Shown here piece after piece: positions 33,561 through 41,233 of a stretch of 47,065 nucleotides of DNA. The position numbers and the translations under genes are program-made. Origin of the DNA: Chloroflexota bacterium (GTDB lineage: Bacteria > Chloroflexota > Anaerolineae > Aggregatilineales > Phototrophicaceae); the NCBI GenBank assembly GCA_028875185.1, contig JAPPFH010000080.1, forward strand, positions 1 to 47,065, in the 5' to 3' direction. Under the pieces are notes generated by a model. That model was given only the letters and a program-made list of their open reading frames with translations, was not told the origin of the DNA and did not search any database. Positions within the stretch are counted from its first letter, which is position 1. Each line of letters begins with the position of its first letter.

Positions 33561-34478
33561 TTATTGGAACTTGATGCGCGGGTCGAGGATGATATAGATG
33601 ACATCAATGGCGTAGTTGATCAGGATAAAGGACAAAGCAAAGAATAATAGACCGGCTTGCACGACAGTATTATCGCGCACGCTGATCGAGTCGATCATGA
33701 GTCTTCCCAAGCCGGGCCAGGAAAAGACGCTCTCAACCACGACGGAGCCGCCCAGCAGCCAGCCGAGCTGCAAACCAAAAACGGTGACGATAGGAATGAG
33801 GGCGTTGCGCAGGGCGTGGCGAATGATAACAGTCTTTTGCATCAAGCCTTTGCTGCGCGCGGTGCGGACGTAATCCTGATTGAGCACTTCCAGCATGGCC
33901 GAGCGGGTCATGCGAGAAAGGCGGGCGGCCATGCCAACGCCGAGCGTGGCCGAGGGCAGGATAAGGGCTTTAGGTTCCTGGGCGCCAAAGACCGGCAGCA
34001 AACCTAAATGAACCGAAAAGACGATTATCAGCATGAGCCCAAGCCAAAAGCTGGGCATTGCCGTGCCCAAAGATGACAGTGAGGTGATGATCAAGTCAAT
34101 GAAACTGTTGCGCTTGAGGGCGGAAAGGATGCCGAGGGGTACAGCGATGGTCAAGCCGATGGCGGCGGCGGCGGCGGCCAGCATCCAGGAATAGCCCAGG
34201 CGCTCAAAGACGAGCTCCATGGCGGGACGTTTGGCAAGATAAGAGGTGCCGAAATTGCCGGTGATCGCTTTGGTGACGAAGTTGAGATATTGCTCGCCAA
34301 TTGGTCGATCGAAGCCCCAAAACTTGCGCATTTGCTCGATTTGCTCTTCGCTGAAGAAATCGGGCGCTACGACCAGGATGGGGTCGCCGCTGAGGCGCAG
34401 GATGAAGAAGACGACCACGGATACGATGAACATGGTCACGACCAACTGCACCATTCGGCTGATGAAAAATCCGCGCAT
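33561..34478 (-). CDS. ABC transporter permease, DppB type (second importer)
   Basis: The protein has 305 residues with GGAG five bases before the start at 34478. It has the N-terminal helix (SRMVQLVVTMFIVSVVVFFIL), the QIEQMRKFWGFDRPIGEQY segment, and five further helices with the EAA coupling loop DYVRTARSKGLMQKTVIIRHALRN near 205-228. The end DVIYIILDPRIKFQ is typical. It is transcribed between the binding protein (123 bp upstream, with hairpin repeats in the gap) and the DppC-type gene. Confidence 0.95.
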   Translation of the reverse strand: MRGFFISRMVQLVVTMFIVSVVVFFILRLSGDPILVVAPDFFSEEQIEQMRKFWGFDRPIGEQYLNFVTKAITGNFGTSYLAKRPAMELVFERLGYSWMLAAAAAAIGLTIAVPLGILSALKRNSFIDLIITSLSSLGTAMPSFWLGLMLIIVFSVHLGLLPVFGAQEPKALILPSATLGVGMAARLSRMTRSAMLEVLNQDYVRTARSKGLMQKTVIIRHALRNALIPIVTVFGLQLGWLLGGSVVVESVFSWPGLGRLMIDSISVRDNTVVQAGLLFFALSFILINYAIDVIYIILDPRIKFQ

Positions 34479-34490
34479 GGTTGCTCCGCT

Positions 34491-34601
34491 GCCCCCACCC
34501 TAAATCCCTCCCCCATAAAGAGGGAGGGACTTCAATGCAGTCGCCCTCGCATTTCATCCCCTTCCCTCATTTTGGGGGAAGGGGACCGAGGGGATGGGGG
34601 C
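34491..34601. repeat. Two hairpin repeats in the binding protein-permease junction (second importer)
   Basis: 34,491-34,532 carries CCCACCCTAAATCCCTCCC with the AGGGAGGGA arm. 34,558-34,600 carries CCCCTTCCCTCATTTTGGGG and GGAAGGGGACCGAGGGGATG. The pair repeats what is found at 24,431-24,566 in the other importer, but in the opposite orientation relative to transcription. Confidence 0.75.
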
Positions 34602-36188
34602 TTACATATCCGCGTGCGCAAGGCCGCGGAAGATCATCCAGCCGTCGGCGCGTGGCGAGAAGTCGAACTCGGCCGTATTCAGCGCCATGACATTGGTGAT
34701 CTCGAAGACGGTCACCGTCTGCGAGTAGTCGATGTAGTGTTCCCACCACTGTTCCCAGAGATCGAGCCGTTCTTCCATGTCAATAGTCACCTGGATCGCG
34801 TCCGCAACCTCGTCCCATTCCTCGACGCAAATGGCGTCATTGGCTGAAGACCAGTCGCACTGGTAGAAGAGGGGCAGCAGGGCGGGACCGCAGCCCAGCG
34901 CCGCCAACATCATTTCGCGATTGTTGCCGCTGCGCTGAACCTCGACAGCAAATGCGGACGCGTCGCGAACGGTCAGATCAACTGTGAAACCGACTTCCTC
35001 GAGCAGGGCGGCGGCGACTTCGGAGACTTCCTTTGCGGCGCCCCCGCGCCCAACGGCGGGCGAATCCATGTAGATGGTGGGACCTTCGCCCTCGGCATAA
35101 CCGGCGGCCGCCAGATATTCGCGCGCCAAATCGGGATCGTACCATTCGGCGATGACATCCGGGTCGGCGTATTTATCGGCGAAACCTTCCGGATAGTAGG
35201 AGCAAACGCGCGCCAGGCGTGGCTCGGCAGCGCCGTGCACTTCCGCCAGCAGGTGGCGATCGAGCGCGTGGGAGATGGCTTTACGCACGTTGACATCGAG
35301 CGTGGCTGGCTCATAGCCGGGATAAGTCTCAGCCATGGCGCCGCCCTCGGTGCTGGAGCGAGCGTAATAGTGGTACATGACGTTCGCGCTGCCATAGAGC
35401 AGGCTGATGCCGTCGGCGGCTTCGAGGTTTTCGCGGTCGGGCACGGGCACGCCGGTCATCATGTCAATTTGACCCGCGAGCAGCGCGGCGACCTGCGCCG
35501 ATGGCTCGGGTATGACCTGGAAGACGACGCGGTCGACTTCGGGTCTTCCGCTGTGATAATCGTCCCAAGCCTCGAAGACATAGCGATCGTTCTCGCTGAA
35601 TTCGACCAAGGTGTATGGGCCGGAGCCGACCGGGTTGCGGTTAAACTCTTCCTGGCCAACTTCTTCGAAGTACGCGGGCGGGATCAACTCACAGCCGTTG
35701 TAGCTGACGTCATATTCGAAATAGGCGTGAGGCTGCTCGGTGGTGATATCGACCGTGAGGTCATCAACGACGATGACTTCTTTGACGAATGCCCATTGCT
35801 GGTAAAGCGGGATATCGCCAATGGGGTGGCGGACGCGGTCGATATTCCATTTGATGGCTTCAGCGTTGACCGGCTCGCCATTGTGGAAGGTGTTGCCTTC
35901 GCGCAGGTGGAAACGCCAGGTGGTGTCGTCGACGGCTTCCCAGCTGTGCGCCGCTTCCGCATCGTAGCCGTCGCCATCGGCGGCGCGCCCGATCAGGCAG
36001 TCGTAATACAGTCTCAGCATCCAGTGGGTGGAGCCGTACCAGTGCGAGTGGGCGTCCATCGGGCGGATGGGCCCGCTATGGGCGAAGACGAATTCGGACA
36101 TGTCGTCCTGCGCCGTCGCCGGAACAATGGCCAAGGCGCCGATCAAGGCGACGAGGCTGACGAGTAGTAATAGTCTTGCTGTTTTCAC
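34602..36188 (-). CDS. ABC transporter substrate-binding protein, family 5 (second importer)
   Basis: This exported binding protein has 528 residues. It starts at GTG 36188 (GGAGAC upstream) with a signal peptide (MKTARLLLLVSLVALIGALA, cleavage near ATAQDD). The body has family-5 features: HSWEAVDDTTWRFHLREGNTFHNGEPV near 85-110 and DVNVRKAISHALDRHLLAEV near 300-318. It is very acidic, like the first importer's protein. The ligand is a peptide or other small solute. It follows an enolase-superfamily gene and heads the transport part of the 29.9-46.9 kb cluster. Confidence 0.93.
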   Translation of the reverse strand: MKTARLLLLVSLVALIGALAIVPATAQDDMSEFVFAHSGPIRPMDAHSHWYGSTHWMLRLYYDCLIGRAADGDGYDAEAAHSWEAVDDTTWRFHLREGNTFHNGEPVNAEAIKWNIDRVRHPIGDIPLYQQWAFVKEVIVVDDLTVDITTEQPHAYFEYDVSYNGCELIPPAYFEEVGQEEFNRNPVGSGPYTLVEFSENDRYVFEAWDDYHSGRPEVDRVVFQVIPEPSAQVAALLAGQIDMMTGVPVPDRENLEAADGISLLYGSANVMYHYYARSSTEGGAMAETYPGYEPATLDVNVRKAISHALDRHLLAEVHGAAEPRLARVCSYYPEGFADKYADPDVIAEWYDPDLAREYLAAAGYAEGEGPTIYMDSPAVGRGGAAKEVSEVAAALLEEVGFTVDLTVRDASAFAVEVQRSGNNREMMLAALGCGPALLPLFYQCDWSSANDAICVEEWDEVADAIQVTIDMEERLDLWEQWWEHYIDYSQTVTVFEITNVMALNTAEFDFSPRADGWMIFRGLAHADM

Positions 36189-36218
36189 GGTTGTCTCCTT
36201 CTGTGTTTGCGTGAAAAG

Positions 36219-36224
36219 ATATTA
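36219..36224 (-). promoter_or_regulatory. Possible -10 box before the second binding protein
   Basis: Read on the minus strand, TAATAT lies 31 bases before the GTG start, in the most AT-rich part of the 113-bp gap. No good -35 box is visible at the right distance, so this is only a candidate. Confidence 0.25.
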
Positions 36225-36301
36225 ACAGACGATTCCTGCGCGCTTATTGGCGATAGCTACCTCCTTATTCCTCATTCCCTTGTGGATTCTCGCTAAACAC
36301 T

Positions 36302-37393
36302 TCACTGCAGGGCGGCGTAGTAAGCGAGCTTGTCCTCATCAATTGCGACGCCCAAACCCGGTCCAGGCGGCGGCGGCAGGATCTGGCCATTGGGTTGGTA
36401 GGGCTCGGCCAGGATGGTATCAGTCATATCAGAGAAACCGGCGGGCCATTTTGCGATCGGCGTGGCTGCGGCGAGATGGGCGGCGGCGGCGGCAATGATA
36501 TCGAAATAAGGCGCGACCGAGATCTCCAAGCCGGCGGCTTCGGCGATGGCTGACATGCGCTGGCAAGGCAGCAAACCGCCGTAACGATGAATCTTGTAAT
36601 GTAGGACATGCGCCGCTCGTTCCCTGGCGATCTCGTAGACGCTGCGCGGTCCGCCGCCGGTTGATTCGTCGGCTTGCATGGGCGTCTCCAGGCGCGCCGC
36701 CAGATGAGCCATCTCATCAAGATAGCGCACCGGCTGCTCAAACAGGGCGACGCCGCCCTGCCGTTCCAATTGCGTCAGCGCCTGCACCGCATCGCCGAGA
36801 GTATACCCGGTATTGCCGTCAAGCTGAAACCGAATTTCGTCGCCGACCAGATCGCGCAGTTGTGAATACCAGGCGATGTCTTCATCGACGGTGAAGCCGA
36901 TCTTGGTTTTGAACCAGGTCCAGCCGTCTTTCGCAGTCATTTCCTGAATGCGGGCGGCCATCGCTTTCGGTTCTTCGCGCTCGACGAAGCCGTGGCAGAC
37001 GGCGCCGGGCATGCAAGCGCCGCCGAGCAATTGGCTGACCGGCAAACCAAGGGCTTTTCCCTTGATATCCCAGAGAGCGAAGTCTAAGGCTGTTCGCGCA
37101 TTGACTGCGGCGCGGTGGGCTTGAAACATGCGCTGATGCGCCCCTTCAATGTTGAAGGGATCCGCGCCCAGCAGCGCCGGCGCGAGCAGATCGTCAATGT
37201 GGTGCTTGATTGTCTCCACCGTATCACCGCCCCATGCGCCGGGCGAGACCGTCTGCCCGATGCCGGTGACGCCGTCGTCGGTCCGCACTTGCGCGACCAC
37301 GGTATTGGTCGAGGTGGAGACGCCATAAGCGGTCGCCAAGTCGCGGCTGCGCGAGATTCTGACGATTGTTGAGCTGATGTTAGTGATTTTCAT
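36302..37393 (-). CDS. Mandelate racemase/muconate lactonizing-type enolase-superfamily enzyme
   Basis: This protein of 363 residues carries the two-lysine catalytic set: KTK at K162/K164 (FKTKIGF), metal ligands D192 (LDGNTGYT), E219 (LFEQPV) and D242 (ADES), and K267 (HYKIHRYGG). It therefore follows the muconate-cycloisomerase/dipeptide-epimerase pattern, not the His-Asp pattern of the 5,562 gene. GNTGYT is shared with the cycloisomerase-like and cis-3-hydroxyproline dehydratase-like groups, so epimerisation, cycloisomerisation or proline-derivative dehydration are all possible. It sits between PrpD copy 2 and the second importer's binding protein. The ribosome site is weak (GGGGTTGG). Confidence 0.9.
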   Translation of the reverse strand: MKITNISSTIVRISRSRDLATAYGVSTSTNTVVAQVRTDDGVTGIGQTVSPGAWGGDTVETIKHHIDDLLAPALLGADPFNIEGAHQRMFQAHRAAVNARTALDFALWDIKGKALGLPVSQLLGGACMPGAVCHGFVEREEPKAMAARIQEMTAKDGWTWFKTKIGFTVDEDIAWYSQLRDLVGDEIRFQLDGNTGYTLGDAVQALTQLERQGGVALFEQPVRYLDEMAHLAARLETPMQADESTGGGPRSVYEIARERAAHVLHYKIHRYGGLLPCQRMSAIAEAAGLEISVAPYFDIIAAAAAHLAAATPIAKWPAGFSDMTDTILAEPYQPNGQILPPPPGPGLGVAIDEDKLAYYAALQ

Positions 37394-37395
37394 GG

Positions 37396-37462
37396 TATTC
37401 CAACCCCATCCCCCGGCCCCTTCCCCAGCGAGCTAGGGAAGGGGAGAACCGGGCAAAGCCCT
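37396..37462. repeat. CCCCATCCCCCGGCCCCTTCCCC repeat fragment
   Basis: CCCCGGCCCCTTCCCCAGCG and AGCTAGGGAAGGGG form a stem-loop matching the interior of the 260-280 bp elements, followed by a worn end (GGGCAAAGCCCTAACAGG). It lies between PrpD copy 2 and the enolase-superfamily gene. Confidence 0.65.
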
Positions 37463-37484
37463 AACAGGCGGGCGCTAAGCCTGG

Positions 37485-38867
37485 TCATTTAAGCGCCATT
37501 TCAGGCTGCGGCACGGTGAGCTGCACGAGCTCGCCAATATGGGGGAGATGTTCAAGCAGGCTGCATCGGTCGAGGATCTTGGCGATTTGTTCAGGCGGCA
37601 GCATCTCACCGACCAGGTAACGGAACTTATCTTCGAATTCGGCGTCGGTCAGCATGTTCTCCGGCTCGCCTTTGGCGTATTCGACCCGCCCTTTGTAAAG
37701 CGCTCCATCGGCGGTGGTGACGCGCACTTCGCAGCCGTTGGTCAAGGGATGGCCCGCCTGGATTTTTTCGTCCAAGCCGACTTTAACCAATTGGCGCAGA
37801 CGTTTCTGTTCCGGATCGTCATAAGTTTCGATGTCTTCGCGGAACCAGTTGCCGCGCGTCAAGATGACCGAGACGGTAACCGGCAGACTGAAGCCGGCTT
37901 GACCGACCGCCTTCGGCTCGTAGTTGACGCGGAATGCCGGTGTGATCGCTTCGAGATAGGTGTCGACTTCAATCGCGGTGATCGCGTCCAGATCGGGCGC
38001 GCCGGATTTGAGCAGGTCCTGCGTGGCGTCGACGCAGGAATGGACATGGCGGCAGCCGGCATGTGGCTTGAAGCCGGTGCGCGCCAGCGCCTCGCCATCG
38101 AGGGCTTTGAGAAAGGCCGGATCGTAACCGGGTCCGAAGGCGTGGAAATAACCATATTCGCCATCAAGCGCGCCGGGCGGTCCTCGAAAGCCGAATTCAG
38201 CCATCTTGGCGGCGTGGATGCCATTGCGCGCGCCATAGCCGGCAAGCAGGTCTTTTGTGTCGCAGCTGCCGGCATCCCAGACGTATTGCTCGGTGCCGCA
38301 AGCCATATCCATCGCCAGCGCCAGCGCGTGGGTCGTCTTCTCGGCGGATAATCCCAGCGCTTTGGCGGCGGTCGCCGCGCTGCCCAGCGTGCCGGCTTGG
38401 CTCTTGTGGTCGAGCCCGCGTTCGCGCTGCCAGCTGTCGACAGCGGAATGCACCATGTCCATCACATCGTAGCCGACCGCCAACGCGAGGATGTATTGCT
38501 CGCCGGAGAGACCCAGGTAAGCGCCCAGCGTGAGCGCGACCGGCGCCAATTGCGAGGCGACGTGGCCCGCGGTACGGTGCGAATCGTCCATGCCGAGGAA
38601 TTTACCCATTGTGGCGTTTGCCCAGGCGGCGCCCTCGACTGTGCTGCGCCGTCCATCGCCGACGATTGTGGCATCGTCGCCGGGCAGGATCTGGGCGGCA
38701 TAATCCGCGGCGAGCGCGCCGAGCTCGGTCTGATAGCCGCCGAGCATGGTGCCGATGAAGTCAAGCGTGACCTGGCGGGCGCGGGTGATAGCGAGGTCAC
38801 TGAGGTCGTCGTATCGGCGTTCAGCGACAAATTCGCCAACGATTGAGACGGCTGTTTGATTGGACAT
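37485..38867 (-). CDS. MmgE/PrpD-family protein, copy 2
   Basis: This 460-residue protein starts at ATG 38867 with AAGGAG about nine bases upstream. Key blocks are QVTLDFIGTMLGGYQTELG near 30-48, GMDDSHRTAGHVASQLAPVALTLGAYLGLSG near 94-124, ACGTEQYVWDAGSCDTKDLLAGYGARNG near 189-216, and FKPHAGCRHVHSC near 268-280. It is clearly homologous to copy 1 (29,864-31,237) along its whole length, yet diverged. Likely an acid dehydratase or decarboxylase of unknown substrate. It lies between the M24-family gene and the enolase-superfamily gene. Confidence 0.93.
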   Translation of the reverse strand: MSNQTAVSIVGEFVAERRYDDLSDLAITRARQVTLDFIGTMLGGYQTELGALAADYAAQILPGDDATIVGDGRRSTVEGAAWANATMGKFLGMDDSHRTAGHVASQLAPVALTLGAYLGLSGEQYILALAVGYDVMDMVHSAVDSWQRERGLDHKSQAGTLGSAATAAKALGLSAEKTTHALALAMDMACGTEQYVWDAGSCDTKDLLAGYGARNGIHAAKMAEFGFRGPPGALDGEYGYFHAFGPGYDPAFLKALDGEALARTGFKPHAGCRHVHSCVDATQDLLKSGAPDLDAITAIEVDTYLEAITPAFRVNYEPKAVGQAGFSLPVTVSVILTRGNWFREDIETYDDPEQKRLRQLVKVGLDEKIQAGHPLTNGCEVRVTTADGALYKGRVEYAKGEPENMLTDAEFEDKFRYLVGEMLPPEQIAKILDRCSLLEHLPHIGELVQLTVPQPEMALK

Positions 38868-38880
38868 GGTGATGCTCCTT

Positions 38881-38998
38881 ATGCGCGCGACCCACTGGGT
38901 CGCCCCTCATTTCCCGGTTGTGGCGGGCGGGCGACCCGGTGGGCAGCCCCCTACAGTTTGCGTTCTGTCGGGCGACCTGACAGGTCGCCCCTACACAT
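38881..38998. repeat. GGGCGACCC hairpin array (three modules)
   Basis: Three consecutive modules, GCGACCCACTGGGTCGCCCC, GGGCGACCCGGTGGGCAGCC and CGGGCGACCTGACAGGTCGC, each form a short stem-loop and end in CCCCT(A)C. They fill the gap between the M24-family gene and PrpD copy 2. Confidence 0.7.
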
Positions 38999-39017
38999 CT
39001 CGTCTATAGTGGCTGGT

Positions 39018-40175
39018 CTAAGTCTCCAACTGCATGTAGTAGCGGTCGGCATGGTGTGGCGACAGGCGTACGGCGCCCTCTGGCGTAACCAGGAAGTTAT
39101 CCGAGATCAGGAAGCCGCGGTCGTTCTCCAGCACCGTGCCCGGGTGGTAAGAGAGTACCATATTTGGCTGCAGAACGAAATCAGGCGCGCCCATCGAGTT
39201 GGGCCCATCGCTTCCATCCAGCCCGGTGCTGTGGCAATCGGGCGTATGCTTGCCATCGACCGGGAAGCCGCGATCGCGCAGCGCTTTGTCGTTGGCATCG
39301 GAGATATCGCGGAAGGTATTGCCCGCTTTGGCCAGGGCTGACGATGCTTCGACGGCTGCCAGGTAACCATCGAGCAGCGCCTGCACGTCGTTGGGCAGCG
39401 GATCGAAGGAGAAGACGGTGGTCAACTCCAGCCAGTAGCCGTAGGGCGATTCGTAGACGATTTCGAAATTGATGATGTCGTCTCGTCCCATTCGCAAGTC
39501 TTTAGGCGTGGGCACGGTATAGGGTGTGCCGTCGATGGCGAGTTTGGTCCGCCCCCAGAAAGCGCCGAAGGATTTGATGTAACCTTCGACGGCGGCGCAG
39601 GCGTCCCAATAGCGGGCGCCGACGGCGGCGACATCTTTGAAGACATCCATCGCGGAATCAAGAATAGCGCCGTTCTGCTGGATGGCTTCCAACTCGAAAG
39701 GCGATTTTATCTGACGGATCTCGTTGAATTCGTTGGTCACCTCGACCAATTCGTAGCCTTCGAGCTCCTTGACAAAAGCCTGATAGGTGCCGAGTCCCAT
39801 CAGCTTGCTCATATTGACCATACCGATGCGCTTGCTGCCGGTGGCGTATTCTTTGGCGTTATCGGCGGTGGCGGTGACGATGTCTTCGTAGGGCGATAGC
39901 ACGCGCTCGGGCAGGGTGGTGGTTTCGTTGCGGCTCCAGACGGCTTGGTAGGAACTCCAGACTTGCAGCCAGGGGTAGGGGTCATCGGCTCCCAGAACAG
40001 CGTAGGCGACGCCGCCCCAGAGGTGGGCGTGCGTCAGGTAGCGGATGGCGCCCATGCCACCGGGCATCGCTTGGCCGGTGATGATCATGACATCGAGGTC
40101 CATGCCCTTCATCATCGCTTGCACACGCTTGACGCGGCGGGCAGTGTCTCGTTTCAGGGCATCGTGGGTTAGCAT
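39018..40175 (-). CDS. M24-family (creatinase/prolidase-fold) protein with replaced metal ligands
   Basis: This protein of 385 residues starts at ATG 40175 (AAGGAG upstream). It has a creatinase-type N-terminal domain (to about 155) and a pita-bread C-terminal domain. The five metal-ligand positions of M24 aminopeptidases align to E238 (INFEIVYE), E250 (YWLELTT), H315 (CHSTGLD), H344 (SYHPG) and S358 (LISDN), where a metalloenzyme has Asp, Asp, His, Glu, Glu. It is thus more like creatinase or ectoine-hydrolase-type members, which hydrolyse C-N bonds without the dinuclear centre, than a peptidase; the reaction is unproven. Between an ornithine-cyclodeaminase-like gene (13 bp upstream) and PrpD copy 2. 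Confidence 0.88.
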   Translation of the reverse strand: MLTHDALKRDTARRVKRVQAMMKGMDLDVMIITGQAMPGGMGAIRYLTHAHLWGGVAYAVLGADDPYPWLQVWSSYQAVWSRNETTTLPERVLSPYEDIVTATADNAKEYATGSKRIGMVNMSKLMGLGTYQAFVKELEGYELVEVTNEFNEIRQIKSPFELEAIQQNGAILDSAMDVFKDVAAVGARYWDACAAVEGYIKSFGAFWGRTKLAIDGTPYTVPTPKDLRMGRDDIINFEIVYESPYGYWLELTTVFSFDPLPNDVQALLDGYLAAVEASSALAKAGNTFRDISDANDKALRDRGFPVDGKHTPDCHSTGLDGSDGPNSMGAPDFVLQPNMVLSYHPGTVLENDRGFLISDNFLVTPEGAVRLSPHHADRYYMQLET

Positions 40176-40188
40176 GGTTTTCTTCTCC

Positions 40189-41220
40189 TTACAGTTCGTA
40201 TTCGTATGGTTGATTAAATTGAAACTCCGTGCCGATGCCGCGCGCGATCGCCTTGTCATAGAGGCGTCTGGCGACGGCAATGTCTTCAATGCCGGTGCCG
40301 CCGGATAAGAAGAGCGTCCAGCGTGTGTCGCGTTCGCGTGCCGGGATACTGCCGGCGGCCAATGCCCCCAAGTCGCCGACGACATGCGATTGGTCGATGA
40401 CTCCCGCTTCAAGCGGCATGATGATCTCGCCTTCTTCCGCCCAACCCTGCTGCATCTCGTCGACGAAGACGCGGCTGTTGACGACTGTATATTCGTCCGC
40501 CTCGCGCACCCAAGGATAATGCGCGCCCATCGCATTGATATGCAGCGGCTTATCGGGCAGAGAGGCGCCTGCGAAAACGGGCTCTGGCGAAGTAGTGATT
40601 GTAGTGACGATATCGGCGTCGGCAAGGGCTGCGGCCGGCGAGTCTACGGGAATAACGTCGATTTTCAATTCGCCGGACATCCGCTGGCAGAAAGCGCGGC
40701 GCTTGCCCGCGTCGCGGCTGTAGGCTTGGACGCGCTTGATCTCCGCCACTTCTGTCAAGGCGTAGAGCTGCGAGCGGGCGTGACGTCCTGCGCCGAAGAG
40801 CGCCAAGGTTGAGCTATCGGGCGGGGCGAGATAGCGGGCTGCCAAGGCGGATACGGCGGCGGTTTTGAGCCAATCGAAGTAGAGAACCTCCATAACGGCG
40901 GCGAGCGCGCCCGTATCGGTGTCGAAGAGGAAGAGAAGCGTTTCGAGGCCAGTTGGCAAGCCAGCGGTATAGGCATTCAAGCCCGCGCCTCCGAGGCCCG
41001 GCAAGAGCGCGCCTTTGAATTTGAAGGAGGCTTTGCTGCCGGCTGGCAGATGACCGCCGCGATGACTATCGGCTCTGTCTCCTTTGATCCACAGGTTCTC
41101 ACGCGGGAAGGCGGCGCCAATGCCATTGCCGTATTGGCGATAGCCGGCTTCGACGGCGTCGATGTATTCGGAGATATCCATCAGTCCGCGGATCTGGTGA
41201 TTCTGCAGCAGCAGTACCAT
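40189..41220 (-). CDS. Ornithine cyclodeaminase/mu-crystallin-family protein
   Basis: This 343-residue cytoplasmic protein binds NAD(P). It shows the substrate-side lysine segment SFKFKGALLPGLGGAGLNAYT near 68-88, the nucleotide loop LALFGAGRHARSQLYAL near 138-154, and INAMGAHYPWVREAD and VVGDLGALAAG further on. The family covers ornithine cyclodeaminase, alanine dehydrogenase, ketimine reductases and EutC of ectoine degradation. It is tightly packed: 13 bp to the MFS gene upstream and 13 bp to the M24-family gene downstream, so the three are very likely one transcript. AGGAG lies ten bases before ATG 41220. Confidence 0.92.
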   Translation of the reverse strand: MVLLLQNHQIRGLMDISEYIDAVEAGYRQYGNGIGAAFPRENLWIKGDRADSHRGGHLPAGSKASFKFKGALLPGLGGAGLNAYTAGLPTGLETLLFLFDTDTGALAAVMEVLYFDWLKTAAVSALAARYLAPPDSSTLALFGAGRHARSQLYALTEVAEIKRVQAYSRDAGKRRAFCQRMSGELKIDVIPVDSPAAALADADIVTTITTSPEPVFAGASLPDKPLHINAMGAHYPWVREADEYTVVNSRVFVDEMQQGWAEEGEIIMPLEAGVIDQSHVVGDLGALAAGSIPARERDTRWTLFLSGGTGIEDIAVARRLYDKAIARGIGTEFQFNQPYEYEL

Positions 41221-41233
41221 GCGGAGCGGTCTC

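Noticed and set aside
35235-36167. Plus-strand open frame of 310 codons
   Set aside because: Antisense to the binding protein at 34,602-36,188; no domain or ribosome site.
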